Assembly (NCBI GenBank): GCA_902761645.1
Contig: CACWLF010000001.1
Coordinates: 1-64,000, forward strand
Length of the DNA: 64,000 nt
Direction of reading: 5' to 3'
From: an uncultured Aeromonadales bacterium
Lineage (GTDB): Bacteria > Pseudomonadota > Gammaproteobacteria > Enterobacterales > Succinivibrionaceae
Numbering within the stretch: the stretch's first letter is position 1; the number at the start of each line of letters is the position of its first letter. This document shows, in pieces, positions 16,333 through 24,213 of the stretch. Made by a program: the position numbers and the translations under genes. Under the pieces are notes generated by a model. The model did no database searches. It was not told the origin of the DNA and was given only the letters and a program-made list of their open reading frames with translations.

Positions 16333-19083
16333 ATGTCTAGTTTTATTCCAACTCATATTTTTGTTGATGGTTCTTCTTTTTTGTACAGAGCTTATTATTC
16401 TTCTGTAAGGGCGGATTTTAGAAATAAAAACGGTGAACCGGTTGGTGCAATTATGATTTTTTCAAAGATGCTTCATGCACTTCGTGAAAAATATAAAGAA
16501 TTGCCAATGATGGTGGTTTTTGATGCTCATGGAAAATGTTTCAGAAAAGACTTGTACAGCGATTATAAATCTAATAGAAAACATATGCCTGATGAATTAA
16601 GGATTCAAGAGGATGTGATAAAAAACATAGTGGTTGCAATGGGCTGCGATTTGGTTGTGGTTCCAAATGTGGAAGCAGATGATGTTTTAGGAACTTATTC
16701 TGAATTAGCAAAAAAAAATGGATCTTTTGCATTAATATGTTCTAGTGATAAAGATTTATTTCAATTGGTGAATGACAACGTGGTAATCGAGGATACCATG
16801 AATAATGTTATTTATGACAGGCAATCAGGCATGGAGAAATTTGGGGTTCCTCCTGAACTTATGGTCGATTTTTTGGCTCTGAAAGGAGATTCTTCCGATA
16901 ATATTCCCGGCATGCCAAAAGTAGGAGATGTGACAGCAAAACTTGTTTTGAATTCCATCGGATCTATAGAATCCATTAAGCAAAATTTGGATAAAGTTAG
17001 AGAGCTTGATTTTAGAGGAGCTAAATCATTTCCGGAAAAATTCTTGGATAGTCTTGAAATAATAGAGTTGTCATATAAGCTGGCAAAAATAAAGACAGAT
17101 GCAGAAGTACCATTAACATTTGATAGTTTACAATATCATAATTGCGACGTTGACAAATTATCGGCTATTTACAAGGAAAACGGCTTGCATTCTCTGAATT
17201 CCGCACTGATGAGAGAAAATCCTGATTTCATAGAGGAGCATCAAACAACGGATAAGGCTAATCGTCAAATAATTACTAAAGATAGCGAATTGGATTCTTT
17301 CATCAATTATATCAAGGACAATGCAATTTTTTCACTGCATTTGGATGTAACGGAAAATCATTATCTTGATGCTTCTGTTGTTGGTTTATCTTTATCAACG
17401 GATGGCGGTAAATCATGTTATATTCCTGTTTCACACAATTATATTGGTGTAATTGACCAATTGGATTGGCAGAAGGTTATCGAAAAACTTAAATATGTTT
17501 TAAGTGATGCATCCATAGTCAAGGTGTTTTTTAACAGTAAATTGATAAGGCATATATTGTTAAATTATGATGTAAAAGTGGAAGAACCTGTTCATGATGT
17601 AATGATGGAAGCTTACACATTGAACTCTTCTATGACTAAAGATGATATTAATGATTTTGCGCAGATATATTTAGATTATGCACCTCTAAAATATGAAGAT
17701 GTTGTCGGTACTGGTAAAGCAAAGAAATCTCTTTGTGAAATTGATGTAATGAAGGTTGCCGATTATTCAACGGAAAAATCAAGATTGGTATTACGCTTAC
17801 ATAATGTTTTATTCGAGAAGATTAATAATGATGAAAGACTGAAAAATATATACCATGAACAGTTTTTACCGATGGTTAATGTTCTTTTTTACATGGAGAG
17901 AAATGGTGTAGCTGTTTCTGTCAAAGATTTAAACGAGTTAAGTGTCAAGTTTGAGCAGAAGATGAATGAATGTGAAAATCGCATCTATGATCTTGCTGGC
18001 CATGATTTTAAGATATCATCTCCTAAACAGGTTGCTCAGGTACTTTTTGAAGAACAGAAATATCTTCCTTTGGATCCGATTTTAAGAAAGCAAATTGAAA
18101 GTGGCAAATACTCTACCAATGAAGAGATTTTATCTGATTTGGCACAGATATATGAATTACCATCTGCTATTTTGGAATATCGTGCGATATCAAAATTAAA
18201 AAATACCTATACAGATGTTTTGCCTAAGTTAATATCTGAAAAAACACACCGTATTCATTCATCTTTTCACTTAAACGGTACAGTAACAGGAAGATTGTCA
18301 TCAAGTGACCCTAATTTGCAAAATATACCTATAAGGAGCGAGGAAGGAAAACTTATTCGACAGACTTTTAATGCCAGGAAAGGTTACAAAGTTGTTGCAG
18401 CGGATTATTCTCAGATTGAACTTAGAATTTTAGCTAACCTTTCAAATGATGGTAAATTGATAAGTGCTTTTAATGGAAATTTGGATATTCATCGATTAAC
18501 AGCATCAGAAATATTGGGTATTCCATATGACAGTGTATCAACGGAACAGAGAAGGAATGCAAAAGCAATTAATTTCGGAATTATTTATGGAATGAGTTCA
18601 TTTGGTTTGGCTAAACAATTGAGGATAGATAAAAAAGTAGCTAAAAAATATATAGATAATTATTTTGCAAAATATCCATCCATAAAGAATTATTTAGAAA
18701 ATATAGTGAAATTTGCCAAAGAAAATGGATTTGTAAAAACCATAAATAACAGATCAATAGTAATAAAAGATATTAAATCATCAAATGCAATAATTGCCAA
18801 ATCCGCAGAAAGAATGGCCACTAATGCACCAATGCAAGGATCTGCGGCAGATGTAATTCAATTGGCAATGATTCAAATTTACAACTTTATAAAGAATGAG
18901 GCAGAACCGGATTCTGTTTTTTTAATTTTACAGGTTCATGATGAATTGGTATTTGAAATACGTGATGATCTAGTTGATATGTATGCAAAACGTATAAAAC
19001 AAATTATGGAAGGAGTTTTTAATTTTTCTGTAAAATTTGAAGTTGGCGTAGGAATAGCCGAAAATTGGGAACTAGCTCACTAA
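16333..19083 (+). CDS. polA: DNA polymerase I with an inactivated proofreading domain
   Basis: About 916 residues in three domains. The 5' nuclease (VDGSSFLYRAY, VEADDVLG, LKGDSSDNIPGMP) keeps its metal ligands. The polymerase keeps motif A (ADYSQIELR), motif B (RRNAKAINFGIIYG) and motif C (LQVHDELVFE). The middle 3'-5' exonuclease domain aligns without gaps to the E. coli Klenow sites but has lost every metal ligand: D355 is H336, E357 is D338, D424 is I405 and D501 is K482, although the Y497 equivalent remains. The enzyme should therefore do nick translation and Okazaki-fragment repair without proofreading. The ATG at 16333 fits homologues; a TTG at 16318 is an in-frame alternative. The gene follows crcB. 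Confidence 0.95.
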   Translation: MSSFIPTHIFVDGSSFLYRAYYSSVRADFRNKNGEPVGAIMIFSKMLHALREKYKELPMMVVFDAHGKCFRKDLYSDYKSNRKHMPDELRIQEDVIKNIVVAMGCDLVVVPNVEADDVLGTYSELAKKNGSFALICSSDKDLFQLVNDNVVIEDTMNNVIYDRQSGMEKFGVPPELMVDFLALKGDSSDNIPGMPKVGDVTAKLVLNSIGSIESIKQNLDKVRELDFRGAKSFPEKFLDSLEIIELSYKLAKIKTDAEVPLTFDSLQYHNCDVDKLSAIYKENGLHSLNSALMRENPDFIEEHQTTDKANRQIITKDSELDSFINYIKDNAIFSLHLDVTENHYLDASVVGLSLSTDGGKSCYIPVSHNYIGVIDQLDWQKVIEKLKYVLSDASIVKVFFNSKLIRHILLNYDVKVEEPVHDVMMEAYTLNSSMTKDDINDFAQIYLDYAPLKYEDVVGTGKAKKSLCEIDVMKVADYSTEKSRLVLRLHNVLFEKINNDERLKNIYHEQFLPMVNVLFYMERNGVAVSVKDLNELSVKFEQKMNECENRIYDLAGHDFKISSPKQVAQVLFEEQKYLPLDPILRKQIESGKYSTNEEILSDLAQIYELPSAILEYRAISKLKNTYTDVLPKLISEKTHRIHSSFHLNGTVTGRLSSSDPNLQNIPIRSEEGKLIRQTFNARKGYKVVAADYSQIELRILANLSNDGKLISAFNGNLDIHRLTASEILGIPYDSVSTEQRRNAKAINFGIIYGMSSFGLAKQLRIDKKVAKKYIDNYFAKYPSIKNYLENIVKFAKENGFVKTINNRSIVIKDIKSSNAIIAKSAERMATNAPMQGSAADVIQLAMIQIYNFIKNEAEPDSVFLILQVHDELVFEIRDDLVDMYAKRIKQIMEGVFNFSVKFEVGVGIAENWELAH

Positions 19084-19111
19084 ATATTTAAAATAATTTT
19101 CATTTAGTGAA

Positions 19112-19139
19112 GGAACTTTTTTTTATTTCTCTACTCTAA
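19112..19139 (+). promoter_or_regulatory. Sigma-E-type promoter of the first small RNA
   Basis: GGAACTT (19112-19118), a 16-bp gap and TCTAA (19135-19139) match the RpoE consensus (GGAACTT, about 16, TCTRA/TCAAA) almost perfectly. The conserved RNA block starts 8 bp downstream, at 19147. The second unit has the same layout. Confidence 0.75.
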
Positions 19140-19146
19140 AACTATA

Positions 19147-19208
19147 GAAGTTGGAATTAAATTGTTTTTCTCTGCCAAGTCCAAAGGACTTGGCAGTTTG
19201 TTTTTTTT
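19147..19208 (+). ncRNA. Candidate sigma-E-dependent small RNA, copy 1, antisense to ompA start
   Basis: A predicted RNA of about 60 nt. It begins at the conserved GAAGTTGGAATT, continues with the single-stranded ATTGTTTTTCTC (19161-19172) and ends in a Rho-independent terminator. The stem is CTGCCAAGTCC/GGACTTGGCAG (19172-19196, loop AAA), followed by TTTG and eight T. The 12-nt ATTGTTTTTCTC is the exact complement of ompA positions 19592-19603, which cover the Shine-Dalgarno and the AT of the start codon. The terminator may also serve polA. The gap downstream of polA holds Spot 42 in enterics, but no sequence similarity to Spot 42 is seen. Confidence 0.72.
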
Positions 19209-19326
19209 ATCCAGAGTAATTGATTTTTTTTGCATACAAATTCCTTAAGTATGCGTATTTATGAATGCTATAAATCTTAAAACGTGATCTGAATCATAAA
19301 TAAAATCGAATTAATATAGTTTCTAA

Positions 19327-19354
19327 GGAACTTTTATCAAGTTCAATAATCAAT
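19327..19354 (+). promoter_or_regulatory. Sigma-E-type promoter of the second small RNA
   Basis: GGAACTT (19327-19333), a 16-bp gap and TCAAT (19350-19354) follow the same register as the first unit. The distance from AAGGAAC to the conserved GAAGTTGG is 37 bp in both units. The spacer sequences differ while the promoter boxes are kept, as expected for functional elements. Confidence 0.68.
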
Positions 19355-19361
19355 ATAGATA

Positions 19362-19427
19362 GAAGTTGGAATTTTCATTGTTTTTCTCTGCTAAGTTAAT
19401 AGATTTAACTTGGCAGTTTCTTTTTTT
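19362..19427 (+). ncRNA. Candidate sigma-E-dependent small RNA, copy 2, antisense to ompA start
   Basis: A paralogue of the RNA at 19147 (offset 215), about 66 nt. It has the same GAAGTTGGAATT start and CU-rich segment. Its terminator stem CTGCTAAGTTAA/TTAACTTGGCAG (19388-19416) differs from copy 1 by paired changes and one wobble, then TTTC and seven T. CATTGTTTTTCTC (19376-19388) is the exact complement of ompA 19592-19604, including the complete ATG, so this copy has one more pair than copy 1. The covariation between the copies supports a real structured RNA. Confidence 0.72.
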
Positions 19428-19436
19428 AAATTTTGT

Positions 19437-19467
19437 TTGTTTTTTGTACAAATAATTAACCTATAAT
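19437..19467 (+). promoter_or_regulatory. Possible ompA promoter
   Basis: TATAAT at 19462-19467 is a perfect -10 box; TTGTTT at 19437-19442 is a weak -35 at 19 bp. Transcription from here would give an untranslated leader of about 130 nt, similar in length to the E. coli ompA leader. Confidence 0.45.
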
Positions 19468-19570
19468 AGCTTATTTTTTGTCTCACTATTTGATAAATTG
19501 AAAAAATAGAGTAGAATCAAGAATCGATCAAATGGTCTGTTGTAGGATCATTAAATTAAAAGAGATGTTC

Positions 19571-19586
19571 GTCGCGTTTTTGCGAC
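19571..19586 (+). other. Hairpin just before the ompA ribosome site
   Basis: GTCGC and GCGAC (loop GTTTTT) form a 5-bp stem ending five bases before GGAG at 19591. Leader hairpins protect long-lived ompA mRNAs in enterics. Here the hairpin leaves the ribosome site free, and with it the small-RNA target. Confidence 0.5.
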
Positions 19587-19601
19587 ATATGGAGAAAAAC
19601 A

Positions 19602-20663
19602 ATGAAAAAATCATTACTTGCTCTTGCAGTTGTTTCTGCATTAGCTACAACTTCTGCTTATGCTGGTACTGACGGTTTTTATGTTGGTGCTAAAGCTGGT
19701 TACAATTTATGGTCTGCATCAACTGCTCATGACCAATGGGATCCAGTATCTCAAAGAGTTACTAATGAATTAGAAACCAATGCCTTTACTGCAGGTTTAT
19801 TCTTAGGTTATAACTTCAATGACTACTTAGGCTTAGAATTTGCCTATGATTATTTAGGTAAAATGGGAATTAATCATTTAGCTGATAAAAACAATCCAGG
19901 CGTTTTACGCTCTGGTGATTTGTGGACTAACGGATTTGAATTAGCTGGTAGATTCATGCTTCCATTCACTGAAGATTTTGAAGCTTATGCAAAAGCCGGT
20001 ATTTTTGCATTTGATACAAACAGCAACCTGGCTAAGTCTCATGTTGGCGTTGTTCCTTTATTCGGAGCAGGTTTACAATACTACTTCACCGACAATATTT
20101 TTGCTCGCGTAGAATATGATTGGTATCACAAGTTAGCTAAGACAACAAAGAATGGCGTTAACCCAGATGCTAATACCTTCACTTTAGGTTTAGGTTATAG
20201 TTTTGGTTCAAGAGCTGAAGCTCCAGTAGAAGCTCCTGCTCCTCAGACTGTTAAGAAACAAATCAATGAAGTAAGAACATTAGATTCAGATGTTACTTTC
20301 GAATTTGGTAAGTACAACTTAACTAATGCTGGTAAAGTGGAATTAGATAATATTTCTGATGATATCAACAACAGCGATGTACAGAATAAGAGAATTGTTG
20401 TTATTGGTCACACTGATAGAATCGGTTCTGCTGCTTATAATCAGAAGTTATCTGAACAACGTGCTAAGACTGTTGTTGATTATTTAGGAACCAAGGGTGT
20501 GTCAGTTGATTCATACGAAGGTCGTGGTAAGACTCAGCCTTTGACTGGCGATGAATGTAACGGTCTCTCAAAGTCTAAGTTAATCAAGTGCTTAGCTAAA
20601 GATCGTCGTGTAGAAGTTAACATTCAAGGTGAAATTGTTAAAACTATCGAAGTTCAAGAATAA
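19602..20663 (+). CDS. ompA: OmpA-family outer-membrane porin
   Basis: A 353-residue outer-membrane protein. It has a signal peptide (MKKSLLALAVVSALATTSAYAG), an N-terminal domain of alternating amphipathic strands ending each turn with aromatic residues (eight-strand barrel, to about residue 205), and a short Pro/Ala linker (EAPVEAPAPQ). The C-terminal OmpA peptidoglycan-binding domain contains VIGHTDRIGSAAYNQKLSEQRA and the diaminopimelate-contacting D and R residues (DRRVEV). Two cysteines late in that domain (DECNGL and IKCLAK) match the E. coli OmpA disulfide. The ribosome site GGAGAAAAAC lies 1-2 nt before ATG in a leader complementary to the two small RNAs upstream. It ends in the terminator at 20702-20736. 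Confidence 0.93.
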   Translation: MKKSLLALAVVSALATTSAYAGTDGFYVGAKAGYNLWSASTAHDQWDPVSQRVTNELETNAFTAGLFLGYNFNDYLGLEFAYDYLGKMGINHLADKNNPGVLRSGDLWTNGFELAGRFMLPFTEDFEAYAKAGIFAFDTNSNLAKSHVGVVPLFGAGLQYYFTDNIFARVEYDWYHKLAKTTKNGVNPDANTFTLGLGYSFGSRAEAPVEAPAPQTVKKQINEVRTLDSDVTFEFGKYNLTNAGKVELDNISDDINNSDVQNKRIVVIGHTDRIGSAAYNQKLSEQRAKTVVDYLGTKGVSVDSYEGRGKTQPLTGDECNGLSKSKLIKCLAKDRRVEVNIQGEIVKTIEVQE

Positions 20664-20701
20664 TAAGTGATTCTATAGTTTAAAACATACGATTAATTTT
20701 T

Positions 20702-20736
20702 AAATCCCATATCTGGTACCTGGATATGGGATTTTT
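20702..20736 (+). terminator. Terminator of ompA
   Basis: AAATCCCATATC and GATATGGGATTT form a 12-bp stem followed by T residues, 39 bp after the ompA stop. Confidence 0.88.
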
Positions 20737-20740
20737 ATCT

Positions 20741-21146
20741 GCTGATAATCAGAGTTAGGCATTGTAATGTCATCTATTATTTAAAATCAAATTTGTCACA
20801 TGCATCATTAAAATCCAGTATATTCCTAAGTTTGAGCATAATAAGCAATGATGATGTAGTAAATTGTGCAGAACTTATTTTGAATCTGTAAATACAAATA
20901 CCTTATTTATAAAACTGATCGCATATTCACATAATATTGCTCTAAAGGTTCTGCAATGCTTAAACACGGCTACCTACGGAAATTCTGAATCCTTTCATGT
21001 CAATAAATATGATGAAGCAGTTATTAACAATATGAATTAATTGTCCAGTTTTTTATCCGCATCCCCTTTTATAAAGTCTTAAATACCTGTGTTGTATCTA
21101 CAGCCAGACAGTTTGAGTTTCTCGTATTATGTCTTCTTTAGAATTT
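20741..21146. other. Gene-free stretch, possible gene remnant
   Basis: No complete gene is visible. One frame on the plus strand (20855-21037) stays open for 61 codons without a start (contains LIAYSHNIALKVLQCLN) and stops at 21038-21040. Shorter open stretches follow in other frames. This could be a decayed gene or chance. I recognise no family, RNA or mobile element here. Confidence 0.3.
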
Positions 21147-21187
21147 GATAAAAAACCACTGATTAAATATTTTAATCAGTGGTTTTA
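21147..21187. terminator. Terminator of the acidic-protein gene
   Basis: AAAACCACTGATTAAA and TTTAATCAGTGGTTTT form a perfect 16-bp stem (21152-21186, loop TAT). On the minus strand it is followed by a T run. It lies about 95 bp beyond the stop of the gene at 21281-21508. Confidence 0.85.
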
Positions 21188-21280
21188 CGGTATTAAATAA
21201 TAATTTGAATATGTTTGTAATTGTAGTATGTTAATAAATAGAGAAACAATTATTTTATGTATATATAAACTTTTTATTCT

Positions 21281-21508
21281 CTACTCATCTTCATAATCAC
21301 TTTCGTCATAATCAAAGTTATCGTCGTCATCTTCAAAACTTTGTTCAAATCCATCTTCATCGAAGTATGTATCTCGGCCCCAGTTAGACTCTTCATCATC
21401 CCATAAAGATGAATCATCCATTTCTTCATCATCTTCTTCAAGATCTTCGATACTTTCCCAATCAGAATTATATTCGTCTAATTCATCATTTTTCATAAAA
21501 AACTCCAT
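21281..21508 (-). CDS. Extremely acidic small protein, unknown
   Basis: A 75-residue protein in which 38 residues are Asp or Glu and only two (K6, R45) are basic. It has aromatic residues scattered between the acidic runs (DDSSLWDDEESNWG, FDEDGFEQSFEDDDDNFDY). Two starts are possible: ATG 21508 with GAGG upstream, or ATG 21496 with GGAG upstream. It has no signal peptide, membrane segment or cysteine. It is monocistronic with its own terminator. The composition is like DNA-mimic or metal/cation-buffering proteins, but no family is recognised and disorder is likely. The good ribosome sites and terminator argue that it is a real gene. Confidence 0.7.
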   Translation of the reverse strand: MEFFMKNDELDEYNSDWESIEDLEEDDEEMDDSSLWDDEESNWGRDTYFDEDGFEQSFEDDDDNFDYDESDYEDE

Positions 21509-21676
21509 ATATGATCCTCGTGAGTTTTAATTATGTATTAGATAAAAGTAAATTGCAATATTGATCACGTTTTTTATTATGATTTAATTATATGCATTAA
21601 TGTAAAAAAATTTTATCCTTATCACAATTTTGACAGAGTATAATATATTCAGTTAGTTTAAAAGTGGAGATGAGTG

Positions 21677-22750
21677 ATGATTGAAGATAATAGAATTCCA
21701 ATTAATATTATTACAGGTTTTTTAGGTGCAGGAAAAACAACTTTATTGAATCATTGGGTGAAACAACCATCCATGAAAAATACTGTTGTTCTGATTAATG
21801 AATTTGGTTCGGTTGGTTTGGATCACGAATTGGTTGAACAAATTGATAACCAGGTAATATTATTGGAATCAGGATGTATTTGTTGTACTTTGCAAAGTAG
21901 TTTGATCAATTCCTTGACGGATTTATTTGTAAAAAGACTGAAAAAGGAAATTCCTGATTTTGATAGAGTAGTTATAGAAACAACGGGTCTTGCAGATCCT
22001 GGTTCTATATTACCTTTGATTTCTTATGATCCGTTTATTGATAAAAGATACAGGTATGATGGTACCATTACTGTTGTTGATTCAGTAAATTTAAGAGAAC
22101 AAATCAAAAAGCAATTTGAATGTGTAAAGCAAATAGCTTTAGCTGATGCAATAGTTGTTTCGAAAGGTGATTTAGTTGATTCAGAAGAGATTGATGAAAT
22201 CAGAGAAACTATCAGGAAATTGAATAAAACGGCTCCAATTTATCCTGTACTGAATGGTGTTTTGGATCCTGTTATTATCAAGAGTATCGGTCCCTTTAAT
22301 TCCGGGGTAATTAAGGATCCTAAAGAAATTAATGCTTGGCTGAGTACAGAAAGTGCTAATTTAGGTGTAGCTACGGGTATGAAGCAAGTTCAGGTTGCCA
22401 AAACCGGTTTAGGTATACGAAAGAAGCCTTCCATCAGTGTTCATTCTGATATTGATACCTTTAGTATGGATTTTGACAAACCATTAGATACCGATAAATT
22501 AATGGATGCTTTAGAAGCTGTACAAATGCAGTTTGGTGATAGCCTTTTAAGAATGAAAGGAATAATTAATCTTATTGATGATGAGAGACCGATTGTAGTG
22601 CACGGTGTATATGGTCAAATATACCCATTAAGTTGTCTTGAAGCCTGGCCTGAGGGTAGACCTAGGAGCAAAATTGTATTTATTGTAAGAGCTACAGTAA
22701 GGGAGCAAATTGAATTGCTTTTTAGAGATATCCTTTTTGGCGATTACTAG
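21677..22750 (+). CDS. COG0523/CobW-family metal GTPase
   Basis: A 357-residue G3E GTPase that helps deliver or insert metal ions (zinc, cobalt or iron, depending on subfamily). Motifs are Walker A GFLGAGKTTLLNH, the metal-binding ESGCICCTLQ (CxCC), Walker B-like VVIETTGLADP and the SKGD guanine-specificity motif (NKxD is more common). The C-terminal CobW domain (LMDALEAVQMQFGDSLLRMKG) is present. Start: ATG 21677 with GTGGAG upstream; a GTG at 21674 is equivalent. No histidine-rich loop follows the GTPase, so its metal is not evident. The MATE transporter gene follows after 15 bp. Confidence 0.88.
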   Translation: MIEDNRIPINIITGFLGAGKTTLLNHWVKQPSMKNTVVLINEFGSVGLDHELVEQIDNQVILLESGCICCTLQSSLINSLTDLFVKRLKKEIPDFDRVVIETTGLADPGSILPLISYDPFIDKRYRYDGTITVVDSVNLREQIKKQFECVKQIALADAIVVSKGDLVDSEEIDEIRETIRKLNKTAPIYPVLNGVLDPVIIKSIGPFNSGVIKDPKEINAWLSTESANLGVATGMKQVQVAKTGLGIRKKPSISVHSDIDTFSMDFDKPLDTDKLMDALEAVQMQFGDSLLRMKGIINLIDDERPIVVHGVYGQIYPLSCLEAWPEGRPRSKIVFIVRATVREQIELLFRDILFGDY

Positions 22751-22765
22751 AGTAATGTACTAAAT

Positions 22766-24115
22766 ATGAAAAGCAACACCATTGGCAATGAAATGTTATA
22801 TGGGTCTATATGGGATAAATTATTAAAATTTGCAATTCCATTGGCTCTTACGAATATTTTGCAGCAACTTTTTAATGCAGCAGACATTGCTATTGTTGGT
22901 CAATTTGTAGGAAAACTTGCTTTGGCTGCAGTTGGTGCCAATGGTGTCGTAATAAATTTGTTTTTGAATCTTTTTGTCGGACTGTCGGTTGGAGCAAATG
23001 TACTGATCTCAAATCTGGCAGGAAGACAGGATCAAGCCCGAATTGCTGATGCTGTTCATACATCTATGGCTATAGCAATGGCGGGCGGAATTTTGCTAGC
23101 CGTATTTGGTGTATTTTTTGCTAAACCTATACTGGTGTTGTTAAGCACGCCTACAGAAATTATAGAAGATGCCATTTTATATCTTAGAATTTTATGCTTA
23201 GGTATGCCGTTCCTTATGTGCTTCAACTTTGTTTCCGCTATACTAAGGAGTATAGGTGATTCTAGTACATCTCTATGGGTAATGTGTATTACAGGTTTTG
23301 TTAATGTAGTACTTAATTTAATTTTCGTATTATGTTTTCACTTATCAGTTGATGGGGTTGCCTATGCAACTGTAATATCTACAATTATCGGTGCATTTAT
23401 TTTAATACACAAATTAGCCAGAGCTCCAAATGCAACGAAATTGACAATCAAGAATATTAAATTTCATAGCAAAGAATTAAATTTTATTGTCAAAATAGGT
23501 TTGCCTGCAGGCATTCAGGGAATGATGTTTTCTTTGTCTAATATTTGTATTCAATTTGCCATTAATCAATTAGGACCAGAATACATAGCAGCAACTGCGG
23601 CTGCCTTAAATTATGAATTTTTGGCATATTTTTTGTTGAATTCTTTTGCAATGGCTACAGTCACTTTTATAGGTGTTAATTATGGGGCTTGTAATTATCA
23701 AAGATGCAAGGATATTGTTAAAAGTGCCCTGATTCTTGATGGTATTGTTACAGTTTTGTTTTCTGCATTAATAGTGATCTTTGCTGAACAATGTATGGTA
23801 TTATACAGCACGGATAAAACTCTTGTTGAACATGGAGTTCTTAGGCTTAAATATATCCTTTCTTTTGAGTTTTTAAATGTATTGATAGAGGTTTTTTCAG
23901 GCTCACTGAGAGGTTTAGGTATTTCGTTTGTCCCTGCAATAATTTGTTTTTTTGGAATATGCTGTTTTAGAGTATTGTGGGTATATACGGTATTTGCTCA
24001 ATTTAGAACTTTTTCTGTTCTCATGATGGTTTATCCAGTAAGTTGGATGGTTACTTCTGTTGCACTAATTGTTGTTTTTTTCAAGGTTACAGATCGCATC
24101 TTAAATAAATTATAA
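22766..24115 (+). CDS. MATE-family efflux transporter
   Basis: A 449-residue inner-membrane protein with 12 predicted helices in two homologous halves. The start (LKFAIPLALTNILQQLFNAADIAIVGQFVG) and the mid-protein repeat (VKIGLPAGIQGMMFSLSNICIQFAINQLG) are typical of the DinF/NorM-like multidrug and toxin extrusion family, which exchange Na+ or H+ for cationic drugs or metabolites. It lies 15 bp after the COG0523 GTPase on the same strand, so the two are probably co-transcribed. The substrate is unknown. Confidence 0.88.
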   Translation: MKSNTIGNEMLYGSIWDKLLKFAIPLALTNILQQLFNAADIAIVGQFVGKLALAAVGANGVVINLFLNLFVGLSVGANVLISNLAGRQDQARIADAVHTSMAIAMAGGILLAVFGVFFAKPILVLLSTPTEIIEDAILYLRILCLGMPFLMCFNFVSAILRSIGDSSTSLWVMCITGFVNVVLNLIFVLCFHLSVDGVAYATVISTIIGAFILIHKLARAPNATKLTIKNIKFHSKELNFIVKIGLPAGIQGMMFSLSNICIQFAINQLGPEYIAATAAALNYEFLAYFLLNSFAMATVTFIGVNYGACNYQRCKDIVKSALILDGIVTVLFSALIVIFAEQCMVLYSTDKTLVEHGVLRLKYILSFEFLNVLIEVFSGSLRGLGISFVPAIICFFGICCFRVLWVYTVFAQFRTFSVLMMVYPVSWMVTSVALIVVFFKVTDRILNKL

Positions 24116-24213
24116 ATTTCTGTGAATTTTTTGAAATAAGTGGCTAATTATACTAAGAAAATTTATTATAATTCTAAAGTCTGATTTATAGTTTTTGTTA
24201 TAAAGGTTTCCTA

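Noticed and set aside
19147..19208. Identification of the RNA as Spot 42
   Set aside because: Position fits, but the sequence has neither the Spot 42 start (GTAGGGTACAGAGG) nor its stem pattern.
9114..20696. Shared 13-14-mer AAACATACGATTAA near 9114 and 20683
   Set aside because: Two isolated matches without further similarity or symmetry; expected occasionally in AT-rich DNA.
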